DNA of 5,257 bases from Chitinophagaceae bacterium UBA5175 (GCA_002413325.1 DHWT01000057.1:1-5257), one strand, 5' to 3'; positions 1-5,257 are shown, counted from the first letter of the stretch. Notes: a model not told the origin generated them from the letters alone. Made by a program: numbers and translations.

Positions 1-4
1 TTAG

Positions 5-23
5 GCGTTAAGCGTTAAGCGTT
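5..23. repeat. 7-bp tandem repeat at the nucleotidase stop
   Basis: GCGTTAA is repeated at 5-11 and 12-18, followed by a partial GCGTT at 19-23. On the minus strand each unit places a TAA one frame later. The nucleotidase stop is the TTA at 15-17, and further TAA triplets at 8-10 and 1-3 (TTA on the plus strand) fall in the other two frames. The repeat may continue past the window edge in altered form. Confidence 0.7.
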
Positions 24-572
24 CCTCCTGATGATCTCAAAATATTTTAAAATCTCCTCCCAGTTATTCAGGCGATGGTGGTGGTTGGAATGGACATTAT
101 GGGATGCAGTAAACATCAGGGGAATACCCGAAAAATGATCCAGGTTTTTTAAGTGGTCGTCGATCAGGTAATCGGTTTTGATAACGCTTTTATCCCCGCA
201 GAAAATAATGTTTTTCCAGGATATAAACGGGAAATGTTCCTCCAGCCATTGTTTTTTTTCATAAAGAGAAAGCGGAAACTCCATGGCTGCCGATACGATG
301 TACACATCAAAATGTTCCATCAGGGTTTTGACTGCGTATACACCGCCCGGAATCAGGGGCAGGCTTCTGAAGAAACCGGGCGTATGTACATAGCGCCGAA
401 CCGCCGTTTTATCCGGGAAAGCAAGATTTTCCGGAACACCCAGCAATGATTTCCGGTCAACTTTTTCACCGGACTCCGCTTCATAATATTGAATAAAATG
501 GGTTTCCGTATCGGCCAGAACGCCATCCATATCCACGGCGATGGAAATCCGGCGTTGAATTTTTTCATCCAT
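15..572 (-). CDS. 5'(3')-deoxyribonucleotidase-like HAD phosphatase (NT5C family)
   Basis: A 185-residue cytosolic HAD-superfamily phosphatase resembling the NT5C family, which dephosphorylates (deoxy)nucleoside monophosphates and helps balance nucleotide pools. HAD motif I is DMDGV with D14 as the expected nucleophile and D16 as general acid. Motif II is the serine of IVSAAM (S94). A lysine in the GDKSVIK stretch (K128 or K132) and the acidic pair D138-D139 in YLIDDH supply motifs III and IV and Mg2+ binding. The C-terminal part has a histidine-rich turn (H158 to H166) followed by LNNWEEI, a position where family members carry a similar N-W-E pattern. There is no signal peptide, and the length is normal for the family. 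The ATG lies 2 bp after the stop of the upstream DinB-like gene, so translation is probably coupled; an AAGGGAAAG stretch lies about 12 nt upstream of it. The substrate is inferred from the family only; a general HAD phosphatase remains possible. Confidence 0.85.
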   Translation of the reverse strand: MDEKIQRRISIAVDMDGVLADTETHFIQYYEAESGEKVDRKSLLGVPENLAFPDKTAVRRYVHTPGFFRSLPLIPGGVYAVKTLMEHFDVYIVSAAMEFPLSLYEKKQWLEEHFPFISWKNIIFCGDKSVIKTDYLIDDHLKNLDHFSGIPLMFTASHNVHSNHHHRLNNWEEILKYFEIIRRNA

Positions 573-574
573 GG

Positions 575-1093
575 TTAAAGATATCTTTCCCTTAAAATAT
601 TAAGATGGTGTTTATGGTGACCGTATATCAGGTTTACGATCAAACGGACAGAAACCGGGTAGCCATTGGCGGCGCCCTTCCTGTTTAAGGCGTCATCTGA
701 AAGTGATTCAATAAAAGCGATACTGGCTTCCCGGACCCGGGAAAATTCCCGTAGAATATCCTCCGTATACCTTTCATTGGCAAGCGCATGTTCAGCAAAT
801 AACTTTTCATTAAATCCGGGCAGGGCCGTTTCGTCGCCACGGGAAAACCGCAGGGCGCGGTAAACAAATATCCGTTCCGTATCTGCCATATGAACCAGCA
901 TATCCCTGATGGTCCATTTGCCCGGCGCGTACTGGTAGTTCGTTTTTTCTTCAGGAAGTGAACGGACCAGCTCTTCGGTTTCAGAAATAATATCTTCCAG
1001 GTGGATCAGCAGATTCCCGTCATCCGGTACCAGATTGATATACCCCTGGTAAAAAGGCGGGACTGTTTCCGTAGGTTTATAAATCTTAATCAA
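575..1093 (-). CDS. DinB family protein (DinB_2-like), TTG start
   Basis: A 172-residue protein of the DinB/YfiT-like four-helix-bundle superfamily, whose members bind a divalent metal through three histidines; some are thiol (bacillithiol) transferases, most have no known function. The sequence shows PGKWTIRDMLVHMADTERIF around H68, RALRFSRGD then LPGFNE (about residues 80-96), and a C-terminal GHHKHHLNILRERYL. H68, H159 and H163 (or H162) would be the metal ligands. The start is TTG at 1093. An in-frame TGA lies only 15 nt upstream, and the first internal ATG is residue 65, so no ATG can serve; ATT at 1090 is the next alternative. The N-terminal KPTETVPPFYQGYINLVP matches where family members usually begin, so the start is close to right. 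A promoter lies just upstream, and the gene leads the operon with the nucleotidase. The enzymatic role is unknown; the name does not imply an SOS function here. Confidence 0.87.
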   Translation of the reverse strand: MIKIYKPTETVPPFYQGYINLVPDDGNLLIHLEDIISETEELVRSLPEEKTNYQYAPGKWTIRDMLVHMADTERIFVYRALRFSRGDETALPGFNEKLFAEHALANERYTEDILREFSRVREASIAFIESLSDDALNRKGAANGYPVSVRLIVNLIYGHHKHHLNILRERYL

Positions 1094-1113
1094 GGAGAAT
1101 GGTTTTCAGGATA

Positions 1114-1144
1114 CAAAATTAAGAAACTCCTCCCCGATTGCACA
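1114..1144 (-). promoter_or_regulatory. Bacteroidota-type promoter of the DinB/nucleotidase operon
   Basis: Reading the minus strand, a perfect TAnnTTTG -7 element (TAATTTTG) occupies 1121-1114. It is preceded by a 19-bp spacer and TGTG at 1144-1141, one mismatch from the TTTG -33 element. Transcription would start near 1107-1109, giving a leader of roughly 15 nt before the TTG start at 1093. The placement supports that start. Position and motif are seen in the sequence; activity is inferred. Confidence 0.6.
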
Positions 1145-1187
1145 GGCTATTTTATAAATTCGTTATTACCGGATCTGATTTAGCCAC

Positions 1188-1195
1188 TACCTTTA
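1188..1195 (+). promoter_or_regulatory. Possible -7 element for the serine hydrolase gene
   Basis: TACCTTTA matches TAnnTTTG at all but the last base and lies 23 bp before the ATG at 1219. No convincing TTTG-like -33 element is present at the right distance; the best is TTAT at 1163-1166, with a 21-bp spacer. It is the only reasonable candidate in the 125-bp divergent spacer, but weak. Confidence 0.3.
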
Positions 1196-1218
1196 ATATC
1201 ATACTTCATTTATCACTC

Positions 1219-2766
1219 ATGAAAAAAATTTTACTTGCGGCCGGCTTATTATTTTACTATAACGCATTTACACAGGTGCTGAGTGCCGCCGGGATTGACA
1301 GCGTAACTGAAAGGGCCCGAACCTCCTTTCATGTACCCGGTATTGCTGTTGCCGTAATCAAGGACGGAAAAGTAATTCATTCCAAAGGTTATGGTTCCCG
1401 CTCCCTGAATACGGGCCAACCGGTCGACGAAAACACCCTGTTCGGAATTGCTTCCAATACGAAGGCGTTTACAGCATTTGCGCTGGGAATACTCGTTGAT
1501 GAAGGCAGGATATCCTGGGATGATAAAGTGCGTCAATGGATACCGGAATTCAAACTATACAGCCCCTACGTTACAGAAGAATTTACCATCCGTGATCTGC
1601 TCACGCACCGGAGTGGCCTCGGTCTGGGAGCGGGCGACCTGATGTTTTTCCCCGATTCCAGTGATTTTGAACTGAAAGATATTCTGTATAACCTTCGGTT
1701 TTTAAAACCGGTATCCGGTTTCCGGACAAAATTTGATTACGACAATAATATGTATATCGTGGCCGGCGAAGTCGTGAAACGGGCCAGCGGTCAGTCATGG
1801 GACGATTTCGTGGAAACCCGCATCCTGAAGCCTGCCGGTATGAGTCAGAGTGCCTGTTCATTTGAAAGGCTGAAAGATAAATCAGACGTGATAGACGCCC
1901 ATGCCGAAGTGGAGGGCCGGGTACAGGTGATCGCCCGCAGCACTTCGAAAGTGGACCATGCTGCCGGGGGCATCTATTCCAGTATTGCCGATCTGAGTAA
2001 ATGGGTGATGCTTCTTTTAAACCAGGGTAAAGCGGGACCGGATTCCACCCGCATTTTCAGCACGCAGGTACAGAAAGAAATCTGGTCTCCGCAAACCATC
2101 ATTCGAAGTCAGGATCCTGGTTATTATAATACCCATTTCGAAGCCTATGGCTTTGGATTTTTCATTAAAGACGTTAAAGGATTTAAAGAACTCAGTCATA
2201 CCGGCGGACTGGAAGGTATGGTCACCCGGATTACCATCATTCCGGAATTGCAGTTAGGCATTATTGTGCTCACCAACCAGCAGGAAGGAGCCGCTTTTAA
2301 TGCCATCACCAACCAGATCAAAGACGGATATCTTGGCATGCCCCGAAAGGACTGGGTGGCGGAAATGGTTAATGAAAGAAATGCAATGATCTCAGAAGGG
2401 GAAAAAATAACAGATCCCATCCGGGCGGCAATCAGTAAAATGGAGGAACATCCCGCAAAAATTGATTTTAAAATGTATGCAGGCAGTTACCGGGATCCCT
2501 GGCTTGGAGAGGTTATGATTTCAGTCAAAAACGGGAAATACTGGTTTGATTCCAAGCGGTCCCCCAAACTGACCGGGGAGCTCATCCCCTACAAGGGCAA
2601 TAGTTTCGTGGTGAAATGGCGCGACCGGAGTATGGATGCAGATGCTTTTGTAATTTTCCACCTGAATGAAAACGGGCAGGCCGATGCGATGCAAATGAAA
2701 GCGGTATCGCCCCTGACCGATTTCAGTTATGATTTCCAGGACCTGGATTTTAAAAAACTGCCCTGA
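1219..2766 (+). CDS. Secreted serine hydrolase, class C beta-lactamase/PBP-like, with DUF3471-like tail
   Basis: A 515-residue exported hydrolase of the beta-lactamase/transpeptidase-like fold (Pfam Beta-lactamase, PF00144 type). ATG 1219 opens a clear signal peptide: MKK, a hydrophobic stretch to about residue 15, and likely cleavage before Q19 as is common in Bacteroidota. The catalytic SxxK is S79-N-T-K82 (FGIASNTKAF). The YxN-type motif is Y174-D-N176. The third motif is H327-T-G-G, where AmpC-like enzymes have KTG. AAGGIYSSIADLSKW (248-262) is another family hallmark. Residues about 405-513 (YAGSYRDPWLGEV... KWRDR... DFSYDFQDLDF) form a beta-rich tail like DUF3471. The reading frame stays open upstream to a TTG at 1138, but that would bury the signal peptide, so it is rejected. 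The substrate (peptide, ester, D-amino-acid peptide or other) cannot be told; homologues are usually orphan periplasmic or surface enzymes rather than resistance genes. It converges on gntK with a 4-bp gap. Confidence 0.92.
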   Translation: MKKILLAAGLLFYYNAFTQVLSAAGIDSVTERARTSFHVPGIAVAVIKDGKVIHSKGYGSRSLNTGQPVDENTLFGIASNTKAFTAFALGILVDEGRISWDDKVRQWIPEFKLYSPYVTEEFTIRDLLTHRSGLGLGAGDLMFFPDSSDFELKDILYNLRFLKPVSGFRTKFDYDNNMYIVAGEVVKRASGQSWDDFVETRILKPAGMSQSACSFERLKDKSDVIDAHAEVEGRVQVIARSTSKVDHAAGGIYSSIADLSKWVMLLLNQGKAGPDSTRIFSTQVQKEIWSPQTIIRSQDPGYYNTHFEAYGFGFFIKDVKGFKELSHTGGLEGMVTRITIIPELQLGIIVLTNQQEGAAFNAITNQIKDGYLGMPRKDWVAEMVNERNAMISEGEKITDPIRAAISKMEEHPAKIDFKMYAGSYRDPWLGEVMISVKNGKYWFDSKRSPKLTGELIPYKGNSFVVKWRDRSMDADAFVIFHLNENGQADAMQMKAVSPLTDFSYDFQDLDFKKLP

Positions 2767-2772
2767 GTTTTT
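2753..2772. terminator. Weak A/T hairpin across the convergent stop codons
   Basis: AAAAACT (2753-2759) and AGTTTTT (2766-2772) are perfect reverse complements around a 6-nt loop. The hairpin spans the TGA of the serine hydrolase and the edge of the gntK stop. An A-run on one side and a T-run on the other are the layout of a bidirectional terminator, but the stem has only one G-C pair and would be unstable. Its use as a terminator is speculative. Confidence 0.2.
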
Positions 2773-4204
2773 ATACAAATTCCCCTTTCAGCAATTCATA
2801 CAAATGCTGAAACTGCCGGAAGCCTTTTTTATAAGCAGGGTGAACCGAAGCTTCCGGATCATATGTTTTGTGAATAGCCGGTGTCGCGGTATCCGGTATA
2901 CCGATTGCCGCCATGCCGCTTTTTGCAGCACCCCAGGCGGAATTTTCAACTGTTTCACAAACCATCACCGGAAGATTGAAAACGTTTGCCAGGATTTGCA
3001 GCCAGAGCCCGTTGCGCGCAAATCCGCCGGTGGCATAAATGTTCCGGATATCCGCTTTCTCAAAAAGCGGCTGGCTGATGGCATATAAACAATAGATAAC
3101 CCCTTCCAGAGAAGCCCGGATCATTTCAGCCTGTCCGTGGTTTATCCGGAGCCCGAATAATACACCACGGGCACCGGCGTTCCACAGGGGAGCTCTTTCC
3201 CCAAGCAGGTACGGAAGAAAGATCAATCCATTGGAACCTGGCTGAACGGCGGAAGCCTGATTTAAAAAATCGGCGACGGGTTCTTTCGAGCGAAAAAAAT
3301 TGTCCTGCAGCCATTGCAGAACAATACCTCCGTTATTACCTGCCCCACCCACCAGGTATGAGGAGGTGTTCAGGTAATAACAAAATGTGCGCATATGCGG
3401 ATCAAGCTGCGGTTTGTCAACAATTAAACGGGATGCAATGCTCGTGCCTACGGTAACCACCAGGGAGCCCGGTTCATGGGAAGCACCCAGGTTCGCCATC
3501 GCACCATCACTGCCCCCAATGATAAACGGAACATTTTTTAAACCGGGGAATAAACCGGGAGCTGAAAAGATTTTATCCGTTTCCACGATTTCAGAAAACC
3601 TGTCTGCCGTGAGCCCGGCCTGTTCCAGTATCCAGGGATCCCATTGCCGGGTGTTCATATTCATAATCCCGGTCGCTGCCGCAATGGATGCATCCACGGC
3701 CCAGGTTTCGAATAACTGGTAAAAAACATATTCCTTGATCCCGACAAATTTATAGGCTTCATGAAAAAGCGCAGCCTGGTTTTCTTTGAGCCATAACAGT
3801 TTGCAAAATGGAGACATGGCATGAACCGGTAAGCCCGTGCGTGTATACAGCGCTTCTGCGCGTTTTTCAGCATGGATCTTCGCGGCAATATCCGATGCCC
3901 GGTTATCGGCCCAGATGATGGAAGGAGAAAGGGGCCGCCCGGAACGATCCACTGCAATCAGGCTATGCATGGCTGCACTGAAACAACAGGATACGGGTAC
4001 AAATGGAGAGAGATCCTTCAGCACCTTTTCGAGTGTACTAAAAACTGCCTGGCAGATTTCTTCCGGATCCTGTTCACTCCGTTCAGGGAAAGGATGCCGG
4101 ATCGGATAAGATATCGCGTGCTGACTTAATGTTTTTCCGTCCCTGGAAAAAGCAATGGTTTTTGCCGAAGTGGTTCCCAAATCAATCCCTAGAAAGTATT
4201 CCAT
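2771..4204 (-). CDS. gntK: Gluconokinase, FGGY carbohydrate kinase family
   Basis: A 477-residue cytosolic kinase predicted to convert D-gluconate and ATP to 6-phosphogluconate, feeding the pentose phosphate or Entner-Doudoroff pathway. The N-terminal GIDLGTTSAKTIAF (6-19) is the first phosphate-binding loop. EQDPEEI, SAAMHSLIAVD (76-86), IIWADNRA (96-103) and the GLPVHAMSPFCKLLWL stretch are typical of gluconokinases rather than xylulo- or glycerol kinases. GGSDGAMANLG holds the likely catalytic base D233. GGAGNNGGIVLQW (286-298), LPYLLGERAPLWN (330-342) and ATGGFARNGLWLQILANVFNLPV (391-413) complete the FGGY C-domain. It is slightly shorter than many FGGY members, with no domain missing. 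The ATG at 4204 begins MEYFLGIDLGTT directly; an upstream TTG at 4222 is part of the promoter. No gluconate transporter, 6-phosphogluconate dehydrogenase or gnt regulator lies within the window. Another aldonate or sugar substrate is possible. Confidence 0.9.
   Translation of the reverse strand: MEYFLGIDLGTTSAKTIAFSRDGKTLSQHAISYPIRHPFPERSEQDPEEICQAVFSTLEKVLKDLSPFVPVSCCFSAAMHSLIAVDRSGRPLSPSIIWADNRASDIAAKIHAEKRAEALYTRTGLPVHAMSPFCKLLWLKENQAALFHEAYKFVGIKEYVFYQLFETWAVDASIAAATGIMNMNTRQWDPWILEQAGLTADRFSEIVETDKIFSAPGLFPGLKNVPFIIGGSDGAMANLGASHEPGSLVVTVGTSIASRLIVDKPQLDPHMRTFCYYLNTSSYLVGGAGNNGGIVLQWLQDNFFRSKEPVADFLNQASAVQPGSNGLIFLPYLLGERAPLWNAGARGVLFGLRINHGQAEMIRASLEGVIYCLYAISQPLFEKADIRNIYATGGFARNGLWLQILANVFNLPVMVCETVENSAWGAAKSGMAAIGIPDTATPAIHKTYDPEASVHPAYKKGFRQFQHLYELLKGEFV
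2786..2812. repeat. 8-bp inverted repeat in the 3' end of gntK
   Basis: TTTCAGCA (2786-2793) is perfectly complementary to TGCTGAAA (2805-2812) with an 11-nt loop. It lies about 20 bp beyond the serine hydrolase stop, inside gntK codons for FQHLYELLKG. No T-run follows directly on either strand, so a terminator role for the serine hydrolase transcript is only a guess. A second 8-bp pair, CCGGAAGC (2816-2823) and GCTTCCGG (2850-2857), lies next to it. Confidence 0.3.
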
Positions 4205-4219
4205 AAAACGCTTGAGACC

Positions 4220-4248
4220 CAAATATAATTACTTCAGGACCCTTGAAA
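4220..4248 (-). promoter_or_regulatory. Bacteroidota-type promoter of gntK
   Basis: On the minus strand TATATTTG (4227-4220) is a perfect TAnnTTTG -7 element. A 17-bp spacer separates it from TTTC (4248-4245), one base from the TTTG -33 element. Transcription would start near 4213-4215, leaving only about 10 nt before the ATG at 4204. This explains the absence of a Shine-Dalgarno sequence and shows that the in-frame TTG at 4222 is promoter rather than a start codon. Confidence 0.6.
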
Positions 4249-4280
4249 TTCAGTAGATGGAAATCAAATTGAAAAACAGT

Positions 4281-4317
4281 CCCGGTTGCCCGTATGACTT
4301 TAGGAACCGGGTTGCCG
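4281..4317. repeat. Inverted and direct repeat in the gntK/SDR divergent spacer
   Basis: CCCGGTT (4281-4287) is the exact reverse complement of AACCGGG (4305-4311), with a 17-nt spacer. The same stretch also holds a near-direct repeat: CCCGGTTGCC at 4281-4290 and CCGGGTTGCC at 4307-4316 differ by one shifted base. It lies between the gntK promoter and the possible SDR promoter, where a regulator could act on both. Structure is seen; the operator role is inference, and no regulator gene is in the window. Confidence 0.35.
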
Positions 4318-4327
4318 GAGATCTTAT

Positions 4328-4335
4328 TATCTTTA
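4328..4335 (+). promoter_or_regulatory. Possible -7 element for the SDR gene
   Basis: TATCTTTA is one base from TAnnTTTG and lies 51 bp before the TTG at 4387 and 63 bp before the ATG at 4399. The only TTG upstream that resembles a -33 element (4312-4314) is too close, 13 bp away, so the match is incomplete. Confidence 0.3.
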
Positions 4336-4372
4336 GACAGACAATTATCCATTTCACTGCACGCATTTTTAA

Positions 4373-4384
4373 AAGGAGAAGGAA
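4373..4384 (+). promoter_or_regulatory. Ribosome binding site of the SDR gene that bears on its start
   Basis: AAGGAG (4373-4378) followed by AAGGAA (4379-4384) is the strongest Shine-Dalgarno-like stretch placed before a gene in the window. AAGGAG sits 8 nt before an in-frame TTG at 4387, an ideal distance. AAGGAA sits 14 nt before the ATG at 4399, which is long. The ribosome may therefore begin at TTG 4387, adding four residues (M-Q-N-L) to the protein. Confidence 0.45.
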
Positions 4385-4398
4385 CATTGCAAAACCTT

Positions 4399-5217
4399 AT
4401 GAATTTAAAAGATAAAACCATCCTGATCACAGGAGCCAGTCGCGGGATCGGAAAAGCCATTGCATTGAAACTGGCGTCTGCCGGAGCCAATATTGTGATC
4501 GCTGCTAAATCAACGGAAGAGGATGAACGACTGGGCGGTACAATTTACAGTGCGGCTGCGGAAGTGGAAGCAGCCGGCGGCAAAGCCCTTGCCCTGTATT
4601 GTGACATCCGGGATGAACATCTCATACAGGAAGTCATGGCAAAAACGCTGGCCGCGTTTGGCGGACTGGATATCGTGGTGAACAATGCTTCTGCCATCAG
4701 TCTCACCAATACGGAAAGGACCGAACCCAAACGTTTCGACCTGATGTTTGATATTAATGTGCGTGGAACTTTTATGGTTACCAAATATGCGTATCCGCTG
4801 CTCAGGAATGCTCCGAATCCGCATATACTTACCTTATCCCCTCCCCTGAATTTCGACATGAAATGGTTCAAACCCCATTTGGCTTATACACTGAGTAAAT
4901 ACAATATGAGCCTGATGGCTGCCGCCTGGGCAGAGGAGTTTAAAAAAGAAGGCATTGCCTCAAACACACTCTGGCCCGGAACCCTGATCGCCACGGCCGC
5001 TGTAAAGAATTTACCGGGGGGAGAAACCCTTTTCGGGCTCAGCCGAAAACCCGAAATCATGGCAGATGCTGCTTTTTATATCCTTGGCAAAGAAGCCCGG
5101 TCCGCAACAGGAAATCATTTTATCGATGAGGACGTACTGCGCAGCGAAGGCATCCGGGATCTCGATGCCTATGCCGTTAAACCGGGCGGGCCTTTACAGC
5201 GGGACCTTTTCCTTTAG
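4399..5217 (+). CDS. Short-chain dehydrogenase/reductase, HSDL2-like
   Basis: A 272-residue NAD(P)-dependent oxidoreductase of the classical SDR fold. TGASRGIG (11-18) is the dinucleotide-binding loop, CDIRD (68-72) contacts the adenine side, and NNAS (95-98) replaces the usual NNAG. N120, S147, Y163 and K167 (YTLSK) make the catalytic tetrad. From memory the sequence follows the SDR domain of animal hydroxysteroid dehydrogenase-like protein 2 closely: IVIAAKS, GGTIYSAAAEVEAAGGKAL, VVNNASAISLTNT, SPPLNF, AYTLSKYNMSL, WAEEFK, ALWP-like TLWPGT, and FIDEDVL to YAVKPGGPLQRDLFL. The chain stops where HSDL2 would continue to its SCP2 sterol-carrier domain, so this is the stand-alone bacterial form. 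The substrate is unknown (a lipid-derived or other carbonyl compound is likely). I chose ATG 4399; TTG 4387 is a good alternative. The frame is open back to an ATG at 4294, but those 35 residues are not SDR-like. The next gene starts 10 bp later. Confidence 0.92.
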   Translation: MNLKDKTILITGASRGIGKAIALKLASAGANIVIAAKSTEEDERLGGTIYSAAAEVEAAGGKALALYCDIRDEHLIQEVMAKTLAAFGGLDIVVNNASAISLTNTERTEPKRFDLMFDINVRGTFMVTKYAYPLLRNAPNPHILTLSPPLNFDMKWFKPHLAYTLSKYNMSLMAAAWAEEFKKEGIASNTLWPGTLIATAAVKNLPGGETLFGLSRKPEIMADAAFYILGKEARSATGNHFIDEDVLRSEGIRDLDAYAVKPGGPLQRDLFL

Positions 5218-5227
5218 CTTTCAATTC

Positions 5228-5257
5228 ATGTTTGGTAAAAACCCGGTGCGTGATCGG
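5228..5257 (+). CDS. queE: Start of a gene cut by the window edge, probably 7-carboxy-7-deazaguanine synthase
   Basis: Ten codons, MFGKNPVRDR, run open to the window end, 10 bp after the SDR stop on the same strand. From memory, QueE proteins of Bacteroidota often begin MFGKNPxR followed by a short linker and the radical-SAM region; QueE makes the 7-deazaguanine core used for queuosine in tRNA. The match is by recall of the N-terminus only; the CxxxCxxC cluster that would prove it lies outside the window. No Shine-Dalgarno sequence is evident, and the spacing suggests co-transcription with the SDR gene. Confidence 0.5.
   Translation, partial: MFGKNPVRDR

Noticed and set aside
153..449. 98-residue plus-strand reading frame opposite the nucleotidase, and similar opposite-strand frames in the other genes
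   Set aside because: They lie inside genes with full conserved motifs and resemble no family I know.
1092..1122. Mini-ORF MVFRIQN on the plus strand with AAGGAG just before it
   Set aside because: The AAGGAG ends one base before the ATG, too close to work, and the stretch overlaps the opposite-strand promoter.
1138..1218. 27-residue N-terminal extension of the serine hydrolase from TTG 1138
   Set aside because: It would place the signal peptide inside the protein; ATG 1219 begins with a clear MKK signal sequence.
4205..4222. Extended start of gntK at TTG 4222
   Set aside because: The TTG is the end of a perfect TATATTTG promoter element, and the family N-terminus starts at the ATG 4204.
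4294..4398. 35-residue extension of the SDR protein from ATG 4294
   Set aside because: The residues are not SDR-like, and a good ribosome binding site lies downstream at 4373-4384. Only TTG 4387 remains a real alternative.
5193..5222. TTTA, 18 bp, TAGCTTTC as a separate promoter for the last gene
   Set aside because: Both boxes have a mismatch, and the -7 element would end only 5 bp before the ATG; co-transcription with the SDR gene is simpler.
1..5257. Mobile element, CRISPR, tRNA, riboswitch or defence system
   Set aside because: No transposase or recombinase motifs, no regularly spaced repeats, no cloverleaf and no long structured leader were found; intergenic space is under 200 bp everywhere.

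Overview
The window looks like ordinary chromosomal DNA of a member of the Bacteroidota, most likely a Chitinophaga- or Sphingobacterium-like soil or water bacterium. Three things point there. Two promoter regions carry perfect matches to the Bacteroidota -7 element TAnnTTTG. Most starts lack a strong Shine-Dalgarno sequence. The gene types are also typical: a DinB-like protein with the PGKWTIRDMLVHMADTERIF signature, a secreted serine hydrolase with a DUF3471-like tail, and an HSDL2-like reductase. The genus assignment is inference; no rRNA or tRNA is present to fix it.

Layout, left to right. Positions 15-1093 hold a two-gene minus-strand operon: a DinB-family metalloprotein (575-1093, TTG start) followed after 2 bp by a 5'(3')-deoxyribonucleotidase-type HAD phosphatase (15-572). 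A promoter at 1114-1144 reads into it. On the other side of a 125-bp divergent spacer, a secreted class C beta-lactamase-like serine hydrolase runs on the plus strand (1219-2766). It meets, end to end with a 4-bp gap, a minus-strand FGGY gluconokinase (2771-4204), which has its own promoter and a leader of only about 10 nt. A second divergent spacer (4205-4398) carries repeated CCGG/GTTGCC elements. From it a plus-strand HSDL2-like short-chain dehydrogenase departs (4399-5217). The last 30 bases (5228-5257) look like the first ten codons of a further plus-strand gene, probably queE.

The genes do not form one pathway. They are mainly housekeeping or salvage functions: nucleotide turnover, gluconate phosphorylation, a carbonyl reductase, and possibly queuosine precursor synthesis, plus one exported hydrolase. 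I see no mobile element, CRISPR array, phage gene, toxin-antitoxin or defence module, and no evidence of an undescribed system. The more useful observations concern start codons, promoters and small repeats at gene borders.
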